Of a stretch of DNA of 6,527 nucleotides, positions 1 to 6,080 are shown one piece after another. The first letter of the stretch is position 1; every line of letters starts with the position of its first letter. The stretch spans positions 1 through 6,527 of the forward strand of contig JAHITG010000432.1 in NCBI GenBank assembly GCA_018817865.1. Reading direction: 5' to 3'. The notes beneath the pieces are model-generated. The model had not been told where the DNA came from, did no database searches, and saw only the letters and a program-made list of their open reading frames with translations. This DNA is from Spirochaetota bacterium. Lineage in GTDB: Bacteria; Spirochaetota; JAHITG01. The position numbers and the translations under genes were made by a program.

Positions 1-805
1 CAAAACCGTGTTTTAACCTGTAATGCCGAATGACTTCCAGGGCATGTCCTACGGTATGGCCGAAATTTAAGATCCTTCTCAGATCCTTCTCCTTTTCATC
101 CTTCTGTACGATCTCCCCTTTGATCAGGCAGGATCGATGGATCAGCTTTATCATAGTGGACCTGTCTCTTTTTTTTATTCCGGAAATATTTGCTTCAATC
201 AAAGTAAAATATTTTTTATCCCGGATGATCCCGTGTTTGATCATTTCGATCATACCATTATTAAATTCGATATCAGGAAGTGTCTTTAAAAAATCTACAT
301 CAATTAAGACTTTCAGAGGCTGATAAAAAAGTCCTACGGAATTTTTGCCGACCTTCAGATCCACAGCCACCTTTCCGCCGACACTGCTGTCCACCTGTGC
401 CAGTAAAGTAGTAGGGACCTGGATAAAAGGAATTCCACGCATATAGGACCCGGCAATATATCCGGCCAGGTCACCGACCACACCTCCGCCTAAAGCGATC
501 ACCGTAGATCCACGGTCAAATCCTGATCGAAGCATCTGTTCGGAGATCTTCTTGAATACACGTAAATTTTTATTCCTTTCACCGTTTTTAAATACAAAAA
601 ACCGGTATTGAAGCTTTTCCCGGGAAAATCCCCGAATGATTTTATCTTTATACAGTTTGTATACAATATTGTCCGTAATAACGGCAAAATTATTATTCAG
701 GTTTAATTTCCGGATCTCTCGACCCAGATCCATTTTAGCAGAGATCAGGATCGAATAAGAATGATCAACACTCTTTTTTAATTTTATCTTTACGATCTTT
801 TCCAT
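1..805 (-). CDS. aroB: 3-dehydroquinate synthase family protein (AroB-like), C-terminus cut by window edge
   Basis: The frame is open for 268 codons and leaves the window before its stop, so about 90 residues are missing compared with the usual 350-360. Seen: the glycine-rich NAD-binding motif GGGVVGD (106-112), then PTTLLAQVDSSVGGK (131-145) and GKNSVG (153-158). The three metal ligands of the family are in place: E187 in GMIEMIKHGII, H250 in NFGHTVGHALE, and H266 in LKHG; the 16-residue spacing of the two His matches known enzymes. Family knowledge: DHQ synthases convert DAHP to 3-dehydroquinate in the shikimate pathway, with NAD and Zn or Co. The ATG lies 15 nt after the upstream aldolase stop, in the same reading frame, and has no clear Shine-Dalgarno, so coupled translation is likely; TTG codons at 808 and 814 are alternative starts. 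It could instead be a sugar-phosphate cyclase paralogue with a different substrate, which its aldolase partner makes plausible. Confidence 0.9.
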   Translation of the reverse strand, partial: MEKIVKIKLKKSVDHSYSILISAKMDLGREIRKLNLNNNFAVITDNIVYKLYKDKIIRGFSREKLQYRFFVFKNGERNKNLRVFKKISEQMLRSGFDRGSTVIALGGGVVGDLAGYIAGSYMRGIPFIQVPTTLLAQVDSSVGGKVAVDLKVGKNSVGLFYQPLKVLIDVDFLKTLPDIEFNNGMIEMIKHGIIRDKKYFTLIEANISGIKKRDRSTMIKLIHRSCLIKGEIVQKDEKEKDLRRILNFGHTVGHALEVIRHYRLKHGF

Positions 806-820
806 CAATATCAATATCCA

Positions 821-1780
821 TCAGACCAGGTCAGCACATTTTTCATAAAAAGCCTTAAAATCAGTCCTTGCAGGATCTTTTTTATCCAGAGCCATCAATT
901 TCATGGCTTCATCAGGATGAATGTTCATGATCCCTGCTATCATATAAGGAACATGATAACCCCACTCCATCTCTTCTTTCAGAGGTAAAATATACTTTCC
1001 TATAACTTCCAGAACAGGTATAATATTGAATTTCGGATTTTTCAGAAATGAGATCAACAGCTCCAGCGGGGCATTCCCGGCAGCTCTTCCGATGCCGTAT
1101 AAAGTAGCATCAAGATAATTGGCACCTTTAATGATCCCTTCAATTGTATTGGCAAAAGCCAGCTGCTGGTGGTTATGACAGTGTATCCCGATCTCTTTGG
1201 TCTTAATATACTTCCTGTACTTGTCATAATAGAAATCAATATCTTCACTGTATAATGAACCGAAACTATCCACAATATAACAGGCCAGGATCTTGGTCTC
1301 AGCCTCGATCTGCTGCAGGGCTTCATCAAGCTCCCACTCAACCGTATGAGAGATAGCCATAATGTTGATAGTTGTATCATAACCTTTTTTTGCAGCATCA
1401 TTGACCAGATGGATGGCTTTATCAATATCTTTAACATAGGTCGCAACACGGATAATATCTACCGGGCTCTCTTTTTTGGGTTTTATATCTTCCGCATCAC
1501 TCTTATGGGCATCCATCATGATGGCCAGCTTCGTATTTTTTGGTTTGATCCCGCTTACCACCTTCTTCAGCACATCGTCATCACAGAAACGCCATAACCC
1601 GTATTTTTCAGGGGAAAAGAGCTTCTTGCTGTTCCGGTATCCAAGCTCTACAATATCTACCCCGCTGTCACAAATAGCTTTGTAAACAGCTTTTACGACC
1701 TCTGTGGGGAATTTTGAATCATTCATCAAACCGCCGTCCCTGATGGTGCAGTCAGTTACTTTGATCTCGGGTCTATACAT
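821..1780 (-). CDS. HMGL-like (DRE-TIM) aldolase, 4-hydroxy-2-oxovalerate aldolase-like
   Basis: A complete 319-residue TIM-barrel protein of the HMGL-like/DRE-TIM metallolyase superfamily. Seen: the N-terminal metal/substrate motif TDCTIRDGG (9-17) with R14 and D15, the metal-binding pair H200 and H202 in GIHCHNH, and the glycine loop GIGRAAGNAPLELL (229-242). This layout is closest to 4-hydroxy-2-oxovalerate aldolases (DmpG/MhpE type), which cleave 4-hydroxy-2-oxoacids into pyruvate and an aldehyde. The His that follows RDG in DmpG (RDGMH) is replaced here by Leu18 in RDGGL, so the catalytic base may differ. No partner acylating aldehyde dehydrogenase (DmpF) is adjacent. The start is supported by AAGGAG 7 nt upstream. 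It leads an operon with the AroB-like gene 15 bp downstream, rather than sitting in an aromatic-degradation cluster, so a biosynthetic role is more likely. The true substrate cannot be read from sequence. Confidence 0.85.
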   Translation of the reverse strand: MYRPEIKVTDCTIRDGGLMNDSKFPTEVVKAVYKAICDSGVDIVELGYRNSKKLFSPEKYGLWRFCDDDVLKKVVSGIKPKNTKLAIMMDAHKSDAEDIKPKKESPVDIIRVATYVKDIDKAIHLVNDAAKKGYDTTINIMAISHTVEWELDEALQQIEAETKILACYIVDSFGSLYSEDIDFYYDKYRKYIKTKEIGIHCHNHQQLAFANTIEGIIKGANYLDATLYGIGRAAGNAPLELLISFLKNPKFNIIPVLEVIGKYILPLKEEMEWGYHVPYMIAGIMNIHPDEAMKLMALDKKDPARTDFKAFYEKCADLV

Positions 1781-1787
1781 TTTAAAT

Positions 1788-1793
1788 CTCCTT
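1788..1793 (-). promoter_or_regulatory. Ribosome binding site of the aldolase gene
   Basis: On the minus strand this reads AAGGAG, a near-perfect Shine-Dalgarno, with 7 nt to the ATG at 1780. It fixes the start of the aldolase. Confidence 0.8.
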
Positions 1794-1806
1794 AAACTGT
1801 TTTTAT

Positions 1807-1818
1807 ATCATATATGAT
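1807..1818. repeat. 12-bp perfect palindrome, possible operator
   Basis: The sequence ATCATATATGAT is a perfect palindrome just downstream of the predicted transcription start of the aldolase operon (about 1823, minus strand). Related ATCAT/ATGAT half-sites recur at 1816-1835. The position suits a repressor operator, but AT-rich palindromes arise easily and no regulator can be named. Confidence 0.25.
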
Positions 1819-1829
1819 GATAACCATCT

Positions 1830-1858
1830 ATGATAATACAATTAAAATCAAGTTTCAA
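1830..1858 (-). promoter_or_regulatory. Sigma70-type promoter for the aldolase-aroB operon
   Basis: On the minus strand, TTGAAA (1853-1858, 5 of 6 to consensus) is followed after exactly 17 nt by TATCAT (1830-1835, 5 of 6). Transcription would begin near 1823 and give a leader of about 43 nt before the aldolase ATG. This is a prediction from hexamers only. Confidence 0.5.
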
Positions 1859-1875
1859 TAAAAAAATGTCCATCC

Positions 1876-1901
1876 AATATAAAATATATATTTTTTATAT
1901 T
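1876..1901. repeat. AT-only inverted repeat in the divergent intergenic region
   Basis: Arms AATATAAAA (1876-1884) and TTTTATATT (1893-1901) are perfect reverse complements around an 8-nt AT spacer. The tract lies between the two divergent promoters, upstream of both -35 boxes. It could act as an UP element or a bendable A/T tract, or could be simple low-complexity sequence. Confidence 0.4.
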
Positions 1902-1928
1902 CAATTTTTCTTTTTCTCTTAAGGAAAT

Positions 1929-1959
1929 TTGACAATGGATATTAATTGTATACTATATT
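1929..1959 (+). promoter_or_regulatory. Sigma70-type promoter for the AI-2E family gene
   Basis: A perfect -35 box TTGACA lies at 1929-1934. Candidate -10 boxes are TACTAT at 1951-1956 (16-nt spacer, 4 of 6) and TATATT at 1954-1959 (19-nt spacer, 5 of 6). Either places the start at about 1962-1967, at the outer edge of the 26-bp hairpin that follows. The -35 match is strong; the choice of -10 is uncertain. Confidence 0.5.
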
Positions 1960-1961
1960 AT

Positions 1962-2016
1962 AAGAACTGGGACAGGTACAATACTTTTTTAAAGTATTGT
2001 ACCTGTCCCAGTTCTT
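1962..2016. repeat. Hairpin repeat copy 1 (26-bp perfect inverted repeat, GGGACAGG family)
   Basis: Arms 1962-1987 and 1991-2016 are perfect reverse complements around a TTT loop, with the core GGGACAGGTAC / GTACCTGTCCC. A second copy is at 6080-6138. The two share the whole arm except one stem pair (T1968:A2010 here, C6088:G6130 there), and about 8 nt of left flank (tatatYat). Palindromes with a GGGACAGG core are the kind associated with RAYT (TnpA-REP) transposases in other genomes, so a REP-like mobile origin is inferred; no transposase is in the window. It ends 4 nt before the Shine-Dalgarno of the AI-2E gene and is not followed by a T-run, so it does not look like an intrinsic terminator. 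Confidence 0.85.
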
Positions 2017-2020
2017 TTCC

Positions 2021-2025
2021 AGGAG
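2021..2025 (+). promoter_or_regulatory. Ribosome binding site of the AI-2E family gene
   Basis: AGGAG with 7 nt to the ATG at 2033. It decides the start: a longer frame can be opened at TTG 1997, but that codon lies inside the hairpin repeat and has no ribosome binding site. Confidence 0.8.
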
Positions 2026-2032
2026 AACCATT

Positions 2033-3034
2033 ATGCAGAAAGTATACTCAAAAATAAATAACATCAGCCTGGTCATTCTCGCTGCAACAGCCATAACTGT
2101 CGGGCTGATCTATACAAGAACTATTCTTGTGCCGTTCGTTATAGCCCTCTTTATCTATTTTGTTACTGCGCCGGGTGTAAAATGGTTCCATACCAGATTA
2201 AAGATGCACCGCCTGCTCACTTTTTTAATAATAATTATTTTCGCTATACTCTGTCTGATCATCCTTGCCTTCTTTATTTCCACCTCACTGGAAGGATTCT
2301 TTAAAAGCGGAGATATCTATAAAAATCAGATCATACAGTTCGTCCGGTGGACCGGGGAGAGGGCAACAAAATTCGGTATAAGGATCGATGAGAATTCTAT
2401 ACAGAACCAGCTTAAAAACCTTCCTTTCTTTACAATGGCAAAGGATCTGACCGGTGAAATATTCACTTTTCTGGGAAACACGACCCTGGTCACGATCTTT
2501 GTTCTTTTCCTTATAGCCGGTGAAATAAGAAAGAAGAAACCTCATCCCCTTATATCTGAAATCTATAATAAAGTGTCCCGATATTTAACCATCAAGTGCA
2601 TTACATCCCTCACAACCGGATGCCTATTCGGCCTTGTACTGGGACTTTTTGGTGTAAAACTGGCGTTTATGTTCGCGGTCATGACTGTTCTACTCAATTT
2701 CATACCCAACATAGGATCCATCATTGCGACACTGATCCCCTTACCGGTCGTACTCCTTCAATTCGGGCTGGGATGGAAGTTTATTATTATCCTGACTATC
2801 ACCGCAAGTATTCAGTTCCTTATCGGAAATATTATTGAACCGAAGATCATGGGTAAAAATATGGGGATCCATCCCGTTGCAATACTCTTGTTCCTGATGT
2901 TCTGGGGACTTGTGTGGGGAATACCCGGTATGTTCCTGGCCGTACCCATTACCGGGGTCTTAAAGATCATTCTAAGCAGGATAGAGACAACAAAACCGAT
3001 CTCAGAAATTCTTTCAGGGAACATTCCTTCATAA
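2033..3034 (+). CDS. AI-2E family transporter (PF01594-type membrane protein)
   Basis: A 333-residue polytopic inner-membrane protein with the AI-2E/PerM/YdiK family layout: paired hydrophobic segments near 12-47, one at 61-83, a polar domain (about 90-140), then hydrophobic segments near 146-163 and from 190 to 310. The conserved C-terminal signatures are present: FIPNIGSIIATLIPLP (223-238), NIIEPKIMGKNMGIHP (266-281) and FWGLVWGIPGMFLAVPI (290-306). Length is within the family's usual 330-370. Members have been linked to autoinducer-2 export, Na+/H+ antiport and other efflux, so the substrate should be left open. It is transcribed alone, divergent from the aldolase operon and convergent with larC, and neither neighbour hints at its role. 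The ATG at 2033 is chosen for its AGGAG; the preceding 12 codons back to TTG 1997 derive from the repeat. Confidence 0.93.
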   Translation: MQKVYSKINNISLVILAATAITVGLIYTRTILVPFVIALFIYFVTAPGVKWFHTRLKMHRLLTFLIIIIFAILCLIILAFFISTSLEGFFKSGDIYKNQIIQFVRWTGERATKFGIRIDENSIQNQLKNLPFFTMAKDLTGEIFTFLGNTTLVTIFVLFLIAGEIRKKKPHPLISEIYNKVSRYLTIKCITSLTTGCLFGLVLGLFGVKLAFMFAVMTVLLNFIPNIGSIIATLIPLPVVLLQFGLGWKFIIILTITASIQFLIGNIIEPKIMGKNMGIHPVAILLFLMFWGLVWGIPGMFLAVPITGVLKIILSRIETTKPISEILSGNIPS

Positions 3035-3104
3035 AATCAAGTGACAGACATTTACATGTCTAATGTTAAGGAACGGTGCTAAAACAGATATTTATCTACC
3101 ATAA

Positions 3105-3183
3105 AATGTAACAAGGGCCTTTAGGCCCGCTTATGGAATGAAAGCAATATATTTCAAGCGGGGCTAAAGCCCCTTGCTACATT
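3105..3183. repeat. Pair of facing REP palindromes (GTAG-type, BIME-like) between convergent genes
   Basis: Two 28-nt arms, 3105-3132 and 3156-3183, are reverse complements with three differences, around a 23-nt spacer. Each arm is itself a hairpin: GGGCC-TTTA-GGCCC on the left and GGGGC-TTTA-GCCCC on the right. Two of the three arm differences are paired within these stems (C:G versus G:C), so each small hairpin stays intact. Read on the minus strand, the right arm starts with GTAG directly before an imperfect palindrome whose outer CAA/TTG pairs are interrupted by a GC bulge. That is the head-plus-palindrome form described for REP elements of RAYT transposases; the left arm has GTAA instead. 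It lies between the 3' ends of the AI-2E gene and larC, the usual place for such elements, and may also serve as a bidirectional transcription stop. Confidence 0.75.
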
Positions 3184-3246
3184 ATCTTTTATTTAACGAC
3201 AACCCCCAGAGCATATCCCCTTTATAAAATCACCGTTAGCTTTTAC

Positions 3247-4404
3247 TTATATATTAATTTTTTTTAGTGCTTCCCTGGTAGCGATCTGATAAACAGTTTT
3301 AAGCGGTTTCTTCCATTTTAAAGCAGCTTTTTTACAGCTCTCATATTCCGGAGATACTGTGGTAATATCCGGGCCGAACTGTGAAACCTTTACATCTATT
3401 ATACCAAATTCCGTATCCACGGATATTTTTTTTCTGTCCATCTCAAGACGCTGAAATTCAAGCATTCGTAATCCGATCGTAGTGGTTTCAGCAAAGAAGA
3501 CAGGTATGATCTTCTCTTTATCCTTCTTTTCACAAACACAAGAGAGCATGATACCCGGCCTCTGTTTCTTCATATAAACAGGGGTCATATACACATCCAG
3601 GGCACCTGCTTTAAAGAGCATTTCCATGACATACTCATAGCTTTCAGGATTCAGATCATCTATATTAGATTCGATCAAAAATTTATTAGACAGAGTCCCC
3701 TCACATTCTCCGATCATCACACGAAGCAGATTAGGAAAATGCTTTATCTTTTTTGTACCGGCTCCGTACCCGATCTTTTCCACTTTGATCTGAGGAAAAT
3801 TGAATTCATCCACAAATTCTTTTAAAAGAAGCGCGCCGGTCGGAGTGACCAGTTCGCCTTTTACTTCATTGGAATAGATCGGTATGCCTTTCAGGATCTC
3901 CATGGTTGCCGGAGCAGGAACCGGGACCAAACCATGCTGTATCTTCACAAACCCGGAACCGACATTCACCCGGGAAGAAAATATCTTTTCGATCTTTAAA
4001 AGCTTTATAGATACGATCGCTCCGACCACATCCACGATCGTATCCAGAAGACCCAGCTCATGAAAATGATGCGCTTCCCCGTGTATCTTCTTCTCTGCCT
4101 TATGGATCTTTTCAAACATGGAGATAGCTCTGGATTTCACGTCTTTATCCAGCCTGCTGGAATTAATAATGCTCTTTATCTCTTTCAGGCCTCTCTCTTT
4201 TTGGATGCCTTCTTTCACATGAAACTGTACGGACGAGATCCCGTTGTACTTTATCCTTTTAGTCTGGATCCGGAACTGACCCTTTAAGTTCAATTTATCC
4301 AGTTCTTTCTTAAGCAGTTTCAGGTCCAATCCCGCATCGATCAATGCAGAGAGGAACATATCACCGCTTATCCCTGAAAAACAGTCCAGATATAATACTC
4401 TCAT
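3247..4404 (-). CDS. larC: LarC, nickel-pincer cofactor biosynthesis nickel insertase
   Basis: A complete 385-residue LarC (formerly DUF111). Family knowledge: LarC is a CTP-dependent cyclometallase that inserts nickel into the dithiolated pyridinium mononucleotide, giving the nickel-pincer nucleotide used by LarA-type racemases and epimerases. Seen: the N-terminal signature YLDCFSGISGDMFLSAL (5-21), the His-rich HGEAHHFHELG (108-118) followed by DTIVDVVGA, then HGLVPVPAPAT (157-167), ELVTPTGALLL (184-194), GYGAGTKK (212-219), and the C-terminal domain (about 243-385) with ESNIDDLNPE (245-254), AETTTIGLR (305-313) and SPEYESCKKAA (351-361). Unlike Lactiplantibacillus plantarum, where larC1 and larC2 are joined by ribosomal frameshifting, both halves are in one frame. 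The ATG overlaps the larB stop (ATGA) and is preceded by AAGGGG 6 nt upstream, so translation is coupled. It is the last gene of the operon. Confidence 0.96.
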   Translation of the reverse strand: MRVLYLDCFSGISGDMFLSALIDAGLDLKLLKKELDKLNLKGQFRIQTKRIKYNGISSVQFHVKEGIQKERGLKEIKSIINSSRLDKDVKSRAISMFEKIHKAEKKIHGEAHHFHELGLLDTIVDVVGAIVSIKLLKIEKIFSSRVNVGSGFVKIQHGLVPVPAPATMEILKGIPIYSNEVKGELVTPTGALLLKEFVDEFNFPQIKVEKIGYGAGTKKIKHFPNLLRVMIGECEGTLSNKFLIESNIDDLNPESYEYVMEMLFKAGALDVYMTPVYMKKQRPGIMLSCVCEKKDKEKIIPVFFAETTTIGLRMLEFQRLEMDRKKISVDTEFGIIDVKVSQFGPDITTVSPEYESCKKAALKWKKPLKTVYQIATREALKKINI

Positions 4405-5150
4405 TTCAGACCCCTTTTTGCTGTTAGCCCTGCAAAATATCCGGCACCATATCCATTATCAATATTAACGACCACCACTCCGGGGGCACAGGTATTGAGC
4501 ATTGTCAGAAGCGGAGCGATCCCTGAAAAACTGGCTCCGTACCCGACACTGGTGGGTACAGCTACAACAGGCAGGCCGAAAAGACCGGCTACAACACCCG
4601 GCAGAGCTCCTTCCATACCGGCGGCAACGATAATTACATCTGCTGTTTGTATCTTATCCTTATACTTCAGGAGCCTGTGTATACCTGCTACTCCCACGTC
4701 AAAAAAAAATTCCACATTAACTCCCATGGCTTTACATACAATAACAGATTCCATGGCAACAGGAATATCAGAAGTACCGGCTGTCAGGACGACAACTTTT
4801 GCTTTTACTGCCTTTGGGTATTTTCCTAAAAAGATGATCCCGGCATCAGGAAAAACTTCAGCTTCAGGATACTTCTTCTTTATAACTTTGATCATTTCAT
4901 CATCGGCCTTGGTCGCCATGATATTTGTTCTTTTTTTCATCTCCTGAAATATCTTTAAAACCTGGTTGACTGTCTTTCCTTTACAGAAGATCGTCTCAGG
5001 AAGACCCATCCGCATTTCTCTATGATAATCCACTTTTACGAATCCCATATCTTTAAAAGGAAGATCCTTCAGGTGAGTATATGCTTCATCAGGAGACATC
5101 TTTTTTTTACTCAGGCTGACCAGTATTTTATAAATTTCATCTTTCTTCAT
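4401..5150 (-). CDS. larB: LarB, nickel-pincer cofactor biosynthesis carboxylase/hydrolase
   Basis: A 249-residue LarB, close to the usual 246 or so. Family knowledge: LarB carboxylates C5 of the nicotinic acid adenine dinucleotide pyridinium ring and cleaves the phosphoanhydride, releasing AMP and pyridinium-3,5-biscarboxylate mononucleotide, the first step toward NPN. Seen: an N-terminal LarB-specific part with DYHREMRMGLPETIF (41-55), then a PurE-like carboxylase domain with VLTAGTSDIPVA (121-132), FFDVGVAGIHRLL (149-161), VAAGMEGALPGVVAGL (175-190) and PTSVGYGAS (199-207). C221 in NTCAPGVVVVNIDNGYGAG aligns with the cysteine that attacks the ring in the studied enzyme. The ATG at 5150 is preferred because it gives the family's N-terminus and has GGGA 5 nt upstream; a GTG at 5183 would add 11 residues but lacks a ribosome binding site. 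The stop overlaps the larC start by 4 nt. Confidence 0.95.
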   Translation of the reverse strand: MKKDEIYKILVSLSKKKMSPDEAYTHLKDLPFKDMGFVKVDYHREMRMGLPETIFCKGKTVNQVLKIFQEMKKRTNIMATKADDEMIKVIKKKYPEAEVFPDAGIIFLGKYPKAVKAKVVVLTAGTSDIPVAMESVIVCKAMGVNVEFFFDVGVAGIHRLLKYKDKIQTADVIIVAAGMEGALPGVVAGLFGLPVVAVPTSVGYGASFSGIAPLLTMLNTCAPGVVVVNIDNGYGAGYFAGLTAKRGLK

Positions 5151-5191
5151 TGTGATCCCAATATAAATACGCGGTATTTTCACATCACCGG

Positions 5192-6028
5192 TTATTTTAT
5201 TCTCTTCTCCTTTTTACCCAAAACCTCATTCATGCTGCCGGTCCTGTATCCTTCCAGATCGAGTGAAATATACACGTACCCGATCTGCTTTAACTTTTGT
5301 ACGATCTTTTTATGATCTTTAAATATTTTTTTAAAGTCCCGGGGATCAAGTTCGATCCGCGCAGTATCCTGTATCGATCTGATCCTCAACTGTTTTAAAT
5401 TATATTGCTTTAAAAACGATTCTGCTTTTTCTACTCGCGAAAGCTTCTCGACAGTTATCTTTTCCCCGTAGGGGAATCTGGATGAGAGACAGGCAAATGA
5501 CGGTTTATGCCACGAAGGGATCCCTAACCTTCTGGAGAGTATTCGCACTTCCTCTTTTGAAAGCCCGGCGAGTTTAATGGGGCTGATAATATTCAATTCT
5601 GTAAGAGCTTTCATCCCGGGCCGGAAGTCTTTCAGATCATCAAAATTGGAACCATCGATCACTGAAGAGAACCTTTTCTCTTTGGCGATCTTTAAAAGTT
5701 TCCCGAATAATTCTTTTTTACAGAAATAACATCTAAGAGGAGAATTGTCCTTAAACCCTTTGATATTCAATTCTTCAGAGATGAAATGCATCCAGGGAAT
5801 ACCCAGGCTGCCTGCGAATTCCTTTGCATCTTTATATTCTGCTTTCGGATATGTGCTGGATGTGGCTGTGGCTGCTAATACCCTCTTTTTTCCCAGAACA
5901 TCCACGGATACTTTAGCTAAAAAAGTGCTGTCCACCCCGCCGGAATATGCAACAACCACCGAACTAAGATCTCCAATAATATTTTTCAGTTTAACCAATT
6001 TTTTTTGAGTCGTAAGGCTTTGATCCAT
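5192..6028 (-). CDS. larE: LarE, ATP-dependent sulfur transferase for nickel-pincer cofactor
   Basis: A 278-residue PP-loop ATP pyrophosphatase of the LarE family. Family knowledge: it adenylates the carboxylates of pyridinium-3,5-biscarboxylate mononucleotide and replaces oxygen with sulfur, giving the bisthiocarboxylate that LarC metallates. Seen: the PP-loop AYSGGVDSTFLAK (27-39), YPKAEYKDAKEFA (60-72), RCYFCKKELF (99-108), DGSNFDDLKDFRPGMKAL (125-142), and HKPSFACLSSRFPYGE (174-189). C180 corresponds to the sacrificial cysteine of the L. plantarum enzyme. With C100 and C103 it makes the three-cysteine set seen in [4Fe-4S]-dependent LarE such as that of Thermotoga maritima, so a catalytic iron-sulfur enzyme is inferred. 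The ATG at 6028 puts the PP-loop at the family's normal position. A frame back to TTG 6112 runs into the hairpin repeat and is rejected as coding. The ribosome binding site (GGGA, 2 nt away) is poor. Confidence 0.95.
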   Translation of the reverse strand: MDQSLTTQKKLVKLKNIIGDLSSVVVAYSGGVDSTFLAKVSVDVLGKKRVLAATATSSTYPKAEYKDAKEFAGSLGIPWMHFISEELNIKGFKDNSPLRCYFCKKELFGKLLKIAKEKRFSSVIDGSNFDDLKDFRPGMKALTELNIISPIKLAGLSKEEVRILSRRLGIPSWHKPSFACLSSRFPYGEKITVEKLSRVEKAESFLKQYNLKQLRIRSIQDTARIELDPRDFKKIFKDHKKIVQKLKQIGYVYISLDLEGYRTGSMNEVLGKKEKRIK

Positions 6029-6071
6029 GTTCCCAATAATAACAGAAAAAAGAAGAATGGCAAGTAAAAGA

Positions 6072-6080
6072 TTTATATCA
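6072..6080 (-). promoter_or_regulatory. Possible extended -10 promoter in front of larE
   Basis: On the minus strand this reads TGATATAAA, an extended -10 (TGn plus TATAAA, 5 of 6). A weak -35, TTGTAC, lies 18 nt upstream inside the hairpin repeat. It would start transcription near 6065 and let larE-larB-larC be expressed apart from the ABC gene. No other support. Confidence 0.3.

Noticed and set aside
1..805. Frameshift in the AroB-like gene
   Set aside because: I translated the whole stretch codon by codon: the frame is open from 805 to the window edge with all family motifs in order, so it is merely cut by the window.
1054..1449. 131-codon open frame inside the aldolase gene in another frame of the same strand
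   Set aside because: It overlaps a well-supported enzyme gene, and the translation is unnatural, rich in Leu, Ser and Arg with no domain.
1962..2016. Hairpin copy 1 as an intrinsic terminator or a riboswitch
   Set aside because: There is no T-run on the exit side in either direction and no multi-helix aptamer structure. The same element occurs at 6080-6138 in front of an unrelated gene.
1997..2032. N-terminal extension of the AI-2E protein starting at TTG 1997
   Set aside because: These codons are the right arm of the hairpin repeat plus the Shine-Dalgarno. AGGAG at 2021-2025 points to the ATG at 2033.
3046..3061. Small hairpin AGACAT-TTAC-ATGTCT after the AI-2E gene as an intrinsic terminator
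   Set aside because: The stem is only 6 bp, low in GC, and has no following T-run. The REP pair at 3105-3183 is a better candidate for ending transcription.
4495..4947. 150-codon open frame on the plus strand antisense to larB
   Set aside because: It is low-complexity (rich in Thr, Pro, Ala, Ile), matches no family I recognise, and mirrors the codons of a certain gene.
5151..5183. Longer LarB from GTG 5183
   Set aside because: The 11 extra residues do not match the LarB N-terminus and no Shine-Dalgarno is correctly spaced; the ATG at 5150 fits the family.
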